A stretch of DNA of 35,153 bases, from NCBI GenBank assembly GCA_024401475.1, contig JAKSKZ010000037.1, positions 1 through 35,153 on the forward strand, in the 5' to 3' direction. Under the pieces are notes generated by a model. The model was not told where the DNA came from. It made no database searches and saw only the letters and a list, made by a program, of their open reading frames with translations. The translations under genes and the position numbers were made by a program. How positions within the stretch are numbered: position 1 is the first letter of the stretch; every line of letters begins with the position of its first letter. The DNA is from Paludibacteraceae bacterium (GTDB taxonomy: Bacteria; Bacteroidota; Bacteroidia; Bacteroidales; Paludibacteraceae). Shown here piece by piece: positions 9,618-17,290 of this stretch.

Positions 9618-10655
9618 TTAAATCAATGGAATATTGTTCTCAGCACAAGTCTTTCTCATGTCATCTGGCCAAATGCTTGCTTGGATTTCTCCAACGTGAG
9701 CCTTCTTCAAGAAGAACATGCAAAGACGAGATTGACCGATACCACCACCAATAGAAAGTGGCAAAGAACCTTCCAACAAACGTTTGTGGAAATAAAGTTC
9801 CTTACGTTGCTCTTGGTTAGTCATAGCCAACTGACGCAACAAAGCCTCCTTGTCAACACGGATACCCATTGAAGAGATTTCGAAAGATTGACCCAACACC
9901 TCGTTCCAAACGATGATGTCACCATTCAATCCTGCCAAGCCGTTCTCGCCAGGAGTTGTCCAGTCGTCATAGTCAGGAGCACGTCCATCGTGCTTCTTTC
10001 CATCGCCAAGAGGGCCACCGATACCGATAATAAATACGGCCTTATATTTTTTCGCAATTTCGTTTTCTCTCTCTTTTGGAGTCAAGTTTGGATAAAGTTG
10101 ACGCAACTCCTCTGCATGGATGAACGTTATCTTCTCTGGCAAAGAAGGCTTGATTGAAGGGAACATCTCATATACAACATACTCCGTACGATAAATAACA
10201 GAATATATACGAGAAACGATATCCTTCAAATATTCAATTGTTCTATCCTCTTTATTTATATGACGTTCCCAATCCCATTGGTCGACATACAATGAGTGAA
10301 GATTGTCCATTTCTTCGTCAGGACGGATGGCATTCATGTCTGTATAGAGACCATAGCCTGCCTCGATACCATAATCGGCAAGCATCATTCTCTTCCACTT
10401 AGCCAAAGAGTGAACCACCTCGGCACGACGATCGCCCAAATCCTTGATTGGGAACGACACTGGCCTTTCAATACCATTCAAATCATCGTTAATACCCGTT
10501 CCTTGCATAACGAAAAGAGGCGCTGTAACTCTTCTAAGCCTCAACTCAGCAGACAAACTTCCTTGAAAGAAGTCCTTAATCTTCTTGATACCCAACTCTG
10601 TTTGCTTGATGTCAAGTATTGGTCGGTATCCTTTTGGAATTATCAATTGACTCAT
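9618..10655 (-). CDS. asnA: Aspartate--ammonia ligase (AsnA)
   Basis: The 345-aa product makes asparagine from aspartate and ammonia with ATP, in the cytoplasm, using a class II aminoacyl-tRNA synthetase-like fold. The whole sequence reads as AsnA: the ELRLRRVTAPLFV start, GTGINDDLNGIERPVSF, HSLAKWKR, YTDMNAIRPDE, HSLYVDQWDWE, IGGPLGDGKKHDGRAPDYDDW, LNGDIIVWN, ELYFHKRLLEG and the C-terminal GGGIGQSRLCMFFLKKAHVGEIQ. Length is close to the usual 330-345 aa. It stands alone on minus with its own candidate promoter. Confidence 0.97.
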   Translation of the reverse strand: MSQLIIPKGYRPILDIKQTELGIKKIKDFFQGSLSAELRLRRVTAPLFVMQGTGINDDLNGIERPVSFPIKDLGDRRAEVVHSLAKWKRMMLADYGIEAGYGLYTDMNAIRPDEEMDNLHSLYVDQWDWERHINKEDRTIEYLKDIVSRIYSVIYRTEYVVYEMFPSIKPSLPEKITFIHAEELRQLYPNLTPKERENEIAKKYKAVFIIGIGGPLGDGKKHDGRAPDYDDWTTPGENGLAGLNGDIIVWNEVLGQSFEISSMGIRVDKEALLRQLAMTNQEQRKELYFHKRLLEGSLPLSIGGGIGQSRLCMFFLKKAHVGEIQASIWPDDMRKTCAENNIPLI

Positions 10656-10682
10656 TGCAATATTTTTCTAAATTTCAATGTG

Positions 10683-10690
10683 CAAATATA
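10683..10690 (-). promoter_or_regulatory. Candidate -7 box of the asnA promoter
   Basis: TATATTTG read on minus matches TAnnTTTG, 28 bp upstream of the asnA ATG. The -33 element is not well matched. A second TACCTTTG lies further out at 10748-10755 on the same strand. Confidence 0.5.
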
Positions 10691-10740
10691 TCATTTTTTC
10701 AATGATACAGCACAATTTTGTAGCAAAATTATCAATAAAT

Positions 10741-11087
10741 AGAGTCACAAAGGTAAAAACAATAACAAAATCCGCACTTTTGGGTTTCAATTTGCCACAT
10801 TTAGAGGAGAAAAACGAAACGATTTGCGGTTGAACGATTTGCGATTTTCAATTTATCAAAACCTAATCACGGGAGAAGGCTCCCTCCTAATTACGCACAA
10901 AACGCCTCGACATAAAACCACGCCATCCCTATCATCAACCCACCTCAATAATGGGTTATTTCAACTTTAAACGAAGAAGTTTGCAAAAATACCTATCATA
11001 ATAGAGTATTTTTATAAAACTATATCTTACTAATCTATAATCAATTAAACATAAAACACAAATTTATTTTCATTATTCCACAAAATA
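10741..11087. other. Divergent intergenic region between asnA and metY
   Basis: No gene is seen. The stretch holds an 11-bp direct repeat AACGATTTGCG (10818-10828 and 10833-10843) and a short hairpin GGGAG-AAGG-CTCCC (10871-10884). It also holds an AT-rich dyad with 8-bp arms, AAAAATAC/GTATTTTT (10985-11013). The core of the last, ACCTATCATAATAG, resembles the stronger dyad just upstream of the metY promoter, so it may be a second binding site for the same regulator. Confidence 0.4.
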
Positions 11088-11106
11088 ACCTACCAACATA
11101 GTAGGT
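11088..11106. promoter_or_regulatory. Candidate operator in front of metY
   Basis: ACCTAC-N7-GTAGGT is a perfect 6-bp dyad that ends 17 bp before the metY -7 box. It would therefore cover the -33 region, a typical repressor position. The obvious candidate ligand is the Rrf2 regulator encoded two genes downstream; this link is inferred. Confidence 0.45.
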
Positions 11107-11123
11107 AATTTGGATTTTATTTC

Positions 11124-11131
11124 TACCTTTG
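11124..11131 (+). promoter_or_regulatory. -7 box of the metY promoter
   Basis: TACCTTTG matches TAnnTTTG exactly. The expected start is near 11138, giving a leader of about 70 nt before the ATG at 11208, which is too short for most sulfur-related riboswitches. No consensus -33 TTTG is present, which would suit a regulated promoter. Confidence 0.6.
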
Positions 11132-11207
11132 CAGTGTCGAAACAAACAAACAAACGACAATCGAACAAGAAAATAAATAGTAACAATATAAAAGAAAGGA
11201 AACAATC

Positions 11208-12497
11208 ATGGGAAATAAAAATTACAAATTCGAGACTCTTCAAGTCCATGTCGGTCAAGAGACACCAGATAGCGCAACAGATGCAAGAGCAGTACCTATC
11301 TACGCTACTACATCTTACGTTTTTAAAGATTCTGCCCAAGCAGCAGGCCGTTTCGGATTGACCGAAGGCGGAAACATCTACACTCGTTTGATGAACCCTA
11401 CATCCGATGTTTTCGAAAAACGTATCGCAGCACTCGAAGGCGGTGCGGCAGCCTTGGCAACAGCCAGCGGTTCTGCAGCCATCACCTACGCCATCCAAAA
11501 TATCGCCACTGCAGGCGACCACATCGTATCCTCTTCTAACGTTTATGGTGGAACTTACAATCTCTTCGCCAACACACTTCGCGAACAAGGTCTGACAACA
11601 AGCTTCGTTGACCCAATAGACCCCGCCAATTTCGAAAAGGCTATCCAGCCTAACACGAAATTGCTTTACGCTGAAACCCTTGGAAATCCAAATTCAGACG
11701 TTATCGATCTTCAAGCCATCGCAGACATTGCCCACAAACACGGCATCCCATTCATCGTTGACAGCACTTTTGCAACGCCATACCTTATCCGCCCTATCGA
11801 ATATGGTGTTGATATTGTGGTTCACTCTGCCACTAAGTTCATCGGCGGACATGGTAGCGTAATGGGCGGTGTGATTATCGACGCTGGCAAGTTCGATTGG
11901 GCTCAAAACGACAAATTCCCAGGCTTGTCCAAACCAAATCCGTCTTACCATGGAGTGGTATTCACAGAGGCTTGCGGCAATTTGGCTTACATCTTGAAAG
12001 CCCGCACCACTTTGATGAGAGACCAAGGTGCTACTATCTCTCCATTCAACTCATTCCTTTTGATCCAAGGTTTGGAGACTTTGTCTCTTCGTGTAGAGCG
12101 CCACGTTGAGAATGCATTGAAGGTAGTAGAATTCCTCAGCAAACACCCACAAGTGGAAAAGGTCAACCACCCTTCATTGGCAACGGGCAAGGCGAAAGAA
12201 CTTTACAATAAGTACTTTGCAAAAGGTGCCGGTTCTATCTTCACATTCGAGGTTAAAGGAACAGCTGAAGACGCCAAGAAATTCACAGAAAGCTTGGAGT
12301 TATTCTCACTCTTGGCCAATGTGGCAGATGTCAAGTCTTTGGTCATCCACCCAGCCAGCACCACCCACTCCCAGTTGAGCGAAGAGGAGTTGCTCAGTGT
12401 TGGCATCAAGCCAAACACCGTCCGCTTGTCTATCGGAACTGAGCACATCGACGACATCATCGCCGATTTGCAAACCGGATTTGACGCCTTAAGGTGA
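11208..12497 (+). CDS. metY: O-acetylhomoserine aminocarboxypropyltransferase/sulfhydrylase
   Basis: The 429-aa product belongs to the Cys/Met metabolism PLP-enzyme family and is expected to make homocysteine from O-acetylhomoserine and sulfide. Visible motifs are [11 protein letters not shown] near the N-terminus, [18 protein letters not shown], the [15 protein letters not shown] stretch and the PLP-lysine motif [16 protein letters not shown] with Lys210. The length of about 430 aa and the insertion after GGHG ([20 protein letters not shown]) favour MetY over the shorter cystathionine synthases and lyases (about 380-400 aa). It is followed 94 bp later by cysK and then the Rrf2 regulator. Acetyl- rather than succinyl- or phospho-homoserine specificity is a family-based inference. 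Confidence 0.92.
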   Translation: MGNKNYKFETLQVHVGQETPDSATDARAVPIYATTSYVFKDSAQAAGRFGLTEGGNIYTRLMNPTSDVFEKRIAALEGGAAALATASGSAAITYAIQNIATAGDHIVSSSNVYGGTYNLFANTLREQGLTTSFVDPIDPANFEKAIQPNTKLLYAETLGNPNSDVIDLQAIADIAHKHGIPFIVDSTFATPYLIRPIEYGVDIVVHSATKFIGGHGSVMGGVIIDAGKFDWAQNDKFPGLSKPNPSYHGVVFTEACGNLAYILKARTTLMRDQGATISPFNSFLLIQGLETLSLRVERHVENALKVVEFLSKHPQVEKVNHPSLATGKAKELYNKYFAKGAGSIFTFEVKGTAEDAKKFTESLELFSLLANVADVKSLVIHPASTTHSQLSEEELLSVGIKPNTVRLSIGTEHIDDIIADLQTGFDALR

Positions 12498-12542
12498 TCA
12501 CTATAAATTGATTTCTCACCTTAAAGAAATAATTCTTACAAC

Positions 12543-12566
12543 CAAAGTTATTTTTGACTAACTTTG
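12543..12566 (+). promoter_or_regulatory. cysK -7 box embedded in a perfect dyad
   Basis: TAACTTTG at 12559-12566 matches TAnnTTTG, 25 bp before the cysK ATG. It is also the right arm of a perfect 8-bp inverted repeat with CAAAGTTA at 12543-12550. A protein bound to the dyad would occlude the promoter. No T-run follows, so it is not a terminator for metY. Confidence 0.55.
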
Positions 12567-12591
12567 TCATTAATAAAAAAAAACAGATTTT

Positions 12592-13524
12592 ATGGCTAAA
12601 ATATATTCATCAGCAGACCAATTGATTGGACACACTCCTCTACTCGAGTTGTCGCACATAGAGAAAGAATTCGGATTGAAGGCGAAGGTCATCGCCAAAG
12701 TTGAATATTTCAATCCTGGTGGAAGCGTAAAAGACCGTATTGCAAAGGCGATGTTGGACGACGCCGAGCAATCGGGAAAGCTCAAGGAAGGTTCAGTTAT
12801 CATCGAACCAACTTCAGGAAACACTGGTATCGGTTTGGCAAGCGTTGCTGCCGCCAGAGGTTACAGAATCATCATCGTCATGCCTGAGACCATGAGCGTT
12901 GAGCGTCGCCAATTGATGAAGGCCTATGGTGCCGAATTGGTTTTGACCGAAGGTTCTAAGGGAATGAAGGGCGCCATTGCAAAGGCTAACGAATTGGCTG
13001 CCGAAATTCCTAACAGTTTCATTCCTGGTCAGTTTGTCAACCCAGCCAACCCTAAAGCTCACTTCGAGACCACAGGTCCAGAAATCTTCCAAGACACAGA
13101 CGGCAATGTTGACATCTTCGTGGCTGGAGTTGGTACAGGAGGAACCATCACTGGTATCGGCAAATACTTGAAGAGCAAGAAAGCCGACGTCAAGGTCGTA
13201 GCTGTTGAGCCTGCCACATCTGCAGTTCTCTCTACTGGAGTTTCTGGCGCACACAAGATTCAAGGAATCGGTGCGGGCTTCGTTCCTGACACATTGGATA
13301 CTAAAATTTATGACGAGATCATAGCCGTTCAAAACGAGGACGCTTTCACTATCGGAAAACTCATCGGCAAGAAAGAAGGTATCTTAGTCGGCATCTCAAG
13401 CGGCGCCGCTGTATGGGCTGCTATTGAATTGGCTAAGAGAGCTGAGAACGCTGGCAAGAACATCGTTGTTCTTCTTCCAGACACAGGTGATCGCTATTTG
13501 AGCACGCCTCTCTTCGCTGAATAA
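12592..13524 (+). CDS. cysK: Cysteine synthase A (O-acetylserine sulfhydrylase)
   Basis: The 310-aa product forms cysteine from O-acetylserine and sulfide. Typical features are GHTPLLEL near the N-terminus, [12 protein letters not shown] with PLP Lys47, the substrate loop [11 protein letters not shown], the PLP phosphate-binding [16 protein letters not shown], and [12 protein letters not shown] near the end. Length matches the family. It lies between metY and the Rrf2 regulator on the same strand and has its own promoter-like dyad, so it may be made both from that promoter and by read-through from metY. Confidence 0.95.
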   Translation: MAKIYSSADQLIGHTPLLELSHIEKEFGLKAKVIAKVEYFNPGGSVKDRIAKAMLDDAEQSGKLKEGSVIIEPTSGNTGIGLASVAAARGYRIIIVMPETMSVERRQLMKAYGAELVLTEGSKGMKGAIAKANELAAEIPNSFIPGQFVNPANPKAHFETTGPEIFQDTDGNVDIFVAGVGTGGTITGIGKYLKSKKADVKVVAVEPATSAVLSTGVSGAHKIQGIGAGFVPDTLDTKIYDEIIAVQNEDAFTIGKLIGKKEGILVGISSGAAVWAAIELAKRAENAGKNIVVLLPDTGDRYLSTPLFAE

Positions 13525-13543
13525 AAAAAACAAAAGCATTTTC

Positions 13544-13598
13544 AAGGGACGGTTCCAAAAGGATCGCCCCTTCAATTTCGGCAACGGCAAGGGTTGCC
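13544..13598 (+). other. Two hairpins in the cysK-rrf2 spacer
   Basis: The 90-bp spacer folds into an imperfect 12-bp hairpin (13544-13556 with 13561-13572, AAAA loop, one mismatch and one bulge) and a perfect 6-bp hairpin GGCAAC/GTTGCC (13580-13598). The latter ends 16 bp before the rrf2 start. Neither is followed by a T-run. They may protect the cysK 3' end, mark a processing site or control rrf2 translation. Confidence 0.45.
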
Positions 13599-13614
13599 CT
13601 AACAATTCACGATT

Positions 13615-14037
13615 ATGATGATATCAACGCGGGGACGATACGCCCTAAGAGTCATTATTGATTTGGCCGAGCAATGTTCGTCAGGAAACATACGTCTGAA
13701 AGACATATCTGAAAGGCAAAACATCTCGCTCAAATATTTGGAGAACATCATGCCTCTTCTTGTGAAGAATAAAATCGTCGAGGGAGTTCACGGAAAAGGA
13801 GGAGGCTATAAGCTTGGCAAAGATCCACAAGAAATAACCGTCGGAGAAATCCTCCGACTGACCGAAGGTTCTTTGGCTCCCGTCTCCTGCGTGGAATGCG
13901 GCGGTGCTGACTGCAACAAGAAACTCACATGCCGCACCCTACCCGTATGGACACACCTTGACAAAATCATCACCGAATATCTCGACAGCGTATCCATCAG
14001 CAATCTCATGAAAGTGGACGAAGGAATGTGGATTTAA
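13615..14037 (+). CDS. Rrf2 family transcriptional regulator with four clustered cysteines
   Basis: The 140-aa product has the Rrf2 winged helix: STRGRYALRVIIDLA at the start, the LKDISERQNISLKYLENIM recognition helix, and the KGGGYKLGKDPQEITVGEI wing. Cysteines lie at 92, 95, 100 and 106. IscR-type proteins coordinate a [2Fe-2S] cluster with three cysteines of similar placement, whereas CymR-type sulfur regulators lack them. Location directly after metY and cysK argues that it controls cysteine/sulfur genes, probably itself included. The cluster-binding idea rests only on cysteine spacing. The start may be either of two adjacent ATG codons, and no strong ribosome-binding site is visible. Confidence 0.88.
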   Translation: MMISTRGRYALRVIIDLAEQCSSGNIRLKDISERQNISLKYLENIMPLLVKNKIVEGVHGKGGGYKLGKDPQEITVGEILRLTEGSLAPVSCVECGGADCNKKLTCRTLPVWTHLDKIITEYLDSVSISNLMKVDEGMWI

Positions 14038-14055
14038 CAACAATACCATAACACG

Positions 14056-14093
14056 AAAGGTTAGGAAATTCAACGAGTTTCCTAACCTTTTTT
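14056..14093 (+). terminator. Strong intrinsic terminator after rrf2
   Basis: A perfect 13-bp stem AAAGGTTAGGAAA/TTTCCTAACCTTT with a 9-nt loop continues into further T residues. It closes the metY-cysK-rrf2 group. The 205 bp beyond, up to the DUF4301 stop, hold no gene; only an 8-bp inverted repeat GGCTATTG/CAATAGCC (14116-14123, 14187-14194) is noted there. Confidence 0.9.
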
Positions 14094-14298
14094 ATTTCCT
14101 TGCCCTAACGGACAAGGCTATTGGGTAGCGTGCTTTCAGCACTCTGGAATAGTGGAGTTTAATTTTAAAGTATAATTCTTAGTTATCAATAGCCCTAACT
14201 ATAGAGCACAGAAGCAAGTAGGCTCTCCAAGAAAAAGGCAGAGATTGAAAGCCTCAACCCCTACCTATAACTCTTAATTCTTAACTCTTAATTAACCC

Positions 14299-15822
14299 TT
14301 AAATTCCTTGGTGCTCCTTGCGTAAAAGGTCGTTCACCACCTTCACCGGGTTAAAGGTTGAAACAGGAACCTCAACAAAGACCGTTATCCAATCGGACAT
14401 CGCACCGTTCCACAAGCCTGGCAACTCAAGAGCTTTAAGTTCCTTTCCGTCCTTCGATTTCAAAGAGATGAAGCCTGTGTTTGGATCAACATATTTCGGA
14501 AGATCATATTTTTGACCTTTATAATCTTTCACCGCACAAACCAAGTCAACTGGATTAAAGAATTCAGAACGCTTCATGATGCCCCATTGCGACTCGTCGT
14601 TCTTGTCGAATTGAGAACTCTCCAAAATCTGAAGAGAACGAGTTCCATCTGGATTGACACACAAGAACGGACCGCCACCAGGCTCGCCTTCGTTCTTCAC
14701 CATGCCGCAGACACGGATAGGGCGATTCAATTTACGCTCCAAATATTCAATCTTATCAGCCAACGACCTCTCACGAATGCCCGAACAATAGAAGCAAAGC
14801 TTCTTCTCGCAGAAATCAAGCATTTCGTTCACTTGAGCCTCCGTAACGGTATCATCCAACATACGTTGATACTCATGCACCTGCTTCTGCAAATCTACCA
14901 ACAAGCCAGCGATGATTTGTTTGTATTCCACCGTATCTTGCTTAAAATTATCAGGCACCACATTATCAATATTCTTGATAAAGATGATGTCAGCGTCAAT
15001 ATCGTTCAAGTTTTCAATCAACGCACCATGACCGCCCGGACGGAATAGCAAACTACCGTCGCTCTTGCGGAAGAAGTTGTTATCCTTATCAACAGCCACC
15101 GTGTCGGTAGATGGTTTCTGCACAGAGAATGTCACATCGAACTCAACACCATATTTTTGTGCAAAATAAGGCACGGCTGTTTTGCATATGGAACGGAACA
15201 ACTCCAAATGCTCTTGAGAAACAGTATAGTGCAACCGAACTTGATTCTTCGCGTTCTTCGCGTAGATAGCACCCTCGACCAAATGCTCCTCAAACGGAGT
15301 TCTGCAGCCCTCCGGATAGCGATGGAAAAGGAGCAATCCCTTTGGCAAAGCGCCATAGTTCAAACCCTTGTCACTCAAAACATTCGAAACGACCGATTTA
15401 TATCTTCCTTGGCGGCAGAGGTCGGCCACATTCTTGCCTTCTCTGCTATTACACTTCTCATTCAACTCATCGAAGAATGCGAACTTCTCAATCTCTCCGA
15501 AAAACTTCATATCTGCTTCGCGAGAAAGAATACCGTCCGACAACTCCATAAATTCAAATAGGCTCTTGAACATTCTACTCGCAGCACCCGATGCTGGAAC
15601 GAACTTCACTACGCTGACATTCTTTGCCAAGTAGTTATTCCAAGCCTTCTTACAATTAGCCTTGACCGTATCGTCCATACGCGCGATGCCATTTCCCAAC
15701 GTGGCAGGACTACACACCGTGAGATAGGGGAATCCGTCTCTAAAATGTGACAACTGTTCTTCCAACAACTCCTCACTTATGCCCTTTTTGGATAGGCAAT
15801 CCATATCCTCCCTTGTCAACAT
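14299..15822 (-). CDS. DUF4301 family protein, possibly a divergent nucleotidyltransferase
   Basis: The 507-aa soluble protein has no signal peptide. It matches in length and overall sequence a family common in Bacteroidota and annotated DUF4301. Two segments recall UDP-sugar pyrophosphorylases: FVPASGAASRMFK (residues 74-86) sits where the nucleotide-binding glycine-rich loop with its R-x-x-K would be. RPGGHGAL (from 261), followed by DIIFIKNIDNVVPD (around 281-294), looks like the PGGxGxL and NVDN metal-site motifs. A CGMVKNEGEPGGGPF segment follows. A GT-A-like nucleotidyltransferase is therefore plausible; the substrate is unknown. The neighbour is an orphan VWA protein 266 bp upstream, without sign of coupling. 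Confidence 0.8.
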   Translation of the reverse strand: MLTREDMDCLSKKGISEELLEEQLSHFRDGFPYLTVCSPATLGNGIARMDDTVKANCKKAWNNYLAKNVSVVKFVPASGAASRMFKSLFEFMELSDGILSREADMKFFGEIEKFAFFDELNEKCNSREGKNVADLCRQGRYKSVVSNVLSDKGLNYGALPKGLLLFHRYPEGCRTPFEEHLVEGAIYAKNAKNQVRLHYTVSQEHLELFRSICKTAVPYFAQKYGVEFDVTFSVQKPSTDTVAVDKDNNFFRKSDGSLLFRPGGHGALIENLNDIDADIIFIKNIDNVVPDNFKQDTVEYKQIIAGLLVDLQKQVHEYQRMLDDTVTEAQVNEMLDFCEKKLCFYCSGIRERSLADKIEYLERKLNRPIRVCGMVKNEGEPGGGPFLCVNPDGTRSLQILESSQFDKNDESQWGIMKRSEFFNPVDLVCAVKDYKGQKYDLPKYVDPNTGFISLKSKDGKELKALELPGLWNGAMSDWITVFVEVPVSTFNPVKVVNDLLRKEHQGI

Positions 15823-16088
15823 AGATACACAATTTACGAGTTAAAATTCACGAACATCAGACAAAGCCAACATTCGCCGATCAATGGACCATTTTTTCAA
15901 GTTTAACAGCGCTAAATAGTTCCATCTTTTAAGTTTTGCTAATTTAAAACTTAATTTCCATATTTCTTCTTTTTCAACAAAGGAAAAAGTATGTTTTTGA
16001 ACCTAAAATTTGCTATTGGAAATTTCGATAAATTGACTACATAAATTATCGGTCGCCCATATTCTTTTCGGAATAGTCCTCCTGAGAC

Positions 16089-17147
16089 TCAACCTATAGT
16101 TCGATTGACATTGATTGAGCCCCCCGCATCGCCAAGACTGCCACGCATGCCGCACCAAGGACATTCGTTTTCCACGTCGTCTCCGACGCAAAAGATGTGG
16201 CCGCACTGACAAATCACAAATCCATATTGATTACCGCAACAAGGGCAAGTAGGAACGCCCACCAAATTTTCCGTGCTGATGGTTTTATTGCTCATCTTAT
16301 CAGAAAGGCTCTCATACTCCGCACCATTGATTGGATACCCTCCCAGCAAACGATATTCGGCCACCTGCTGGTTGAAATATTCGCCGCCCATATCCAAAAG
16401 ACGCAAACGCTTGGCATATTTTAAGAGATACGATTTTTTCGTGCTTTGGCATTTACCAAGGAATACAGCATAGTTTTCATCCACCTTATCAGTCACATTC
16501 ACCGAGCCGGTTTCCACCTTTTCCAAGTTGATTCCGTTCATAGGAGCCAACTTCACCTCGTCGGAATTCATCATACTGACAGACTCGCTGGTGGTCTTGA
16601 TTGAGGCCGACACCCAACGGAAGAATCTACCGAATGACTCGGCGTCGGTAGTCTTCAAATTCAAAACATTATCCGTAAAGAGGCTTAGCACTCTTAAGTC
16701 CACATTGTCGCCGATAGCAATGGCTATCAAGGTGCAATGGCCACGATATTTTCGATTCCATCTCTCCAAGGCAGCCTTCGTGTCATCGGTTGGTGCTCCA
16801 TCCGTGAACATGAATATGATGGGCTTCCAATCTCCCTTGACCGAGAATGTTGTTGTCTGGACAGTTCTATCCCACTCGTCCATCAAATAATCCAATGCCT
16901 TGCCCAACGATGTTCCGCCCCCAATGGGGAACGCAGGCGGATAAAACTGGATCAATTCCGTCAGCGGCATAAGAGTTTTAGGCTTGCCTGCAAACGCTAT
17001 GACCGACAAATACGCAGTTTCCAACGCGTATGGATCTGTTCGCAACTCTTGGACGATGATTCGCATACCTTGTTCCATCTGAGCAATAGGTTCTCCAACC
17101 ATTGATTCTGAAACGTCAACAAGAAAAAATATTGGAAGTCTTCTCAT
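16089..17147 (-). CDS. TerY-like VWA domain protein with C-terminal zinc ribbon
   Basis: The start is placed at the ATG at 17145-17147, giving 352 aa, because the protein then begins MRRLPIFFLVDVSESM as TerY proteins do. An upstream in-frame ATG at 17232-17234 would lie upstream of a -7-like box and add 29 unlikely residues. The VWA domain carries a complete MIDAS site: D11, S13 and S15 in DVSES, T in GGGTSLGKAL, and D in FTDGAPTDD. The C-terminus has a cysteine-rich metal-binding domain (CPCCGNQYG...CQCGHIFC...CPWCG). TerY proteins usually sit beside a PP2C phosphatase and a protein kinase in tellurite/stress clusters. No such partner is in this window, so the gene appears to be an orphan. 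Confidence 0.85.
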   Translation of the reverse strand: MRRLPIFFLVDVSESMVGEPIAQMEQGMRIIVQELRTDPYALETAYLSVIAFAGKPKTLMPLTELIQFYPPAFPIGGGTSLGKALDYLMDEWDRTVQTTTFSVKGDWKPIIFMFTDGAPTDDTKAALERWNRKYRGHCTLIAIAIGDNVDLRVLSLFTDNVLNLKTTDAESFGRFFRWVSASIKTTSESVSMMNSDEVKLAPMNGINLEKVETGSVNVTDKVDENYAVFLGKCQSTKKSYLLKYAKRLRLLDMGGEYFNQQVAEYRLLGGYPINGAEYESLSDKMSNKTISTENLVGVPTCPCCGNQYGFVICQCGHIFCVGDDVENECPWCGMRGSLGDAGGSINVNRTIG

Positions 17148-17186
17148 ATCCTCACTTTTTGGGGTTTTTAAAAATTTTTCATTTAT

Positions 17187-17251
17187 CAAAAATAAAGAAT
17201 TATTTTCATTGACGCACGGCATATCCATTACCAAATTAATTGCTAATTTTG
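17187..17251. promoter_or_regulatory. Divergent promoter region between terY-like and radical SAM genes
   Basis: On minus, TATTTTTG (17194-17187) fits TAnnTTTG about 40 bp before the VWA start. On plus, TAATTTTG (17244-17251) fits about 40 bp before the radical SAM start at 17291. Both lack a clear -33 element. Together they argue against the longer upstream ATG choices (17234 on minus, 17240 on plus). Confidence 0.45.
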
Positions 17252-17290
17252 GATTTCAAGCGAAAGAGCTTCTTCACAAAGAGAAATGAG

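Noticed and set aside
11073..11588. A 171-aa open frame on minus spanning the metY promoter and 5' end
   Set aside because: Cysteine-rich, low-quality translation antisense to metY; the region is explained by the promoter, dyad and metY.
12543..12566. Reading the CAAAGTTA/TAACTTTG hairpin as the metY terminator
   Set aside because: No T-run follows; the sequence after it is TCATTAATAAAAAA, and the right arm is a good cysK -7 box.
12814..13332. A 172-aa open frame on minus within cysK
   Set aside because: It is a mirror of cysK codon usage; no family resemblance and no promoter or ribosome-binding site.
14094..14298. Possible insertion-sequence remnant between rrf2 and DUF4301
   Set aside because: Only a widely spaced 8-bp inverted repeat and a short TTGCCCTAAC repeat (also at 13594-13603) were found; no transposase fragment or target duplication.
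17148..17234. Longer N-terminus for the TerY-like protein
   Set aside because: The extra 29 residues do not resemble the family, which starts MRRLPI, and the region holds the divergent promoter boxes.
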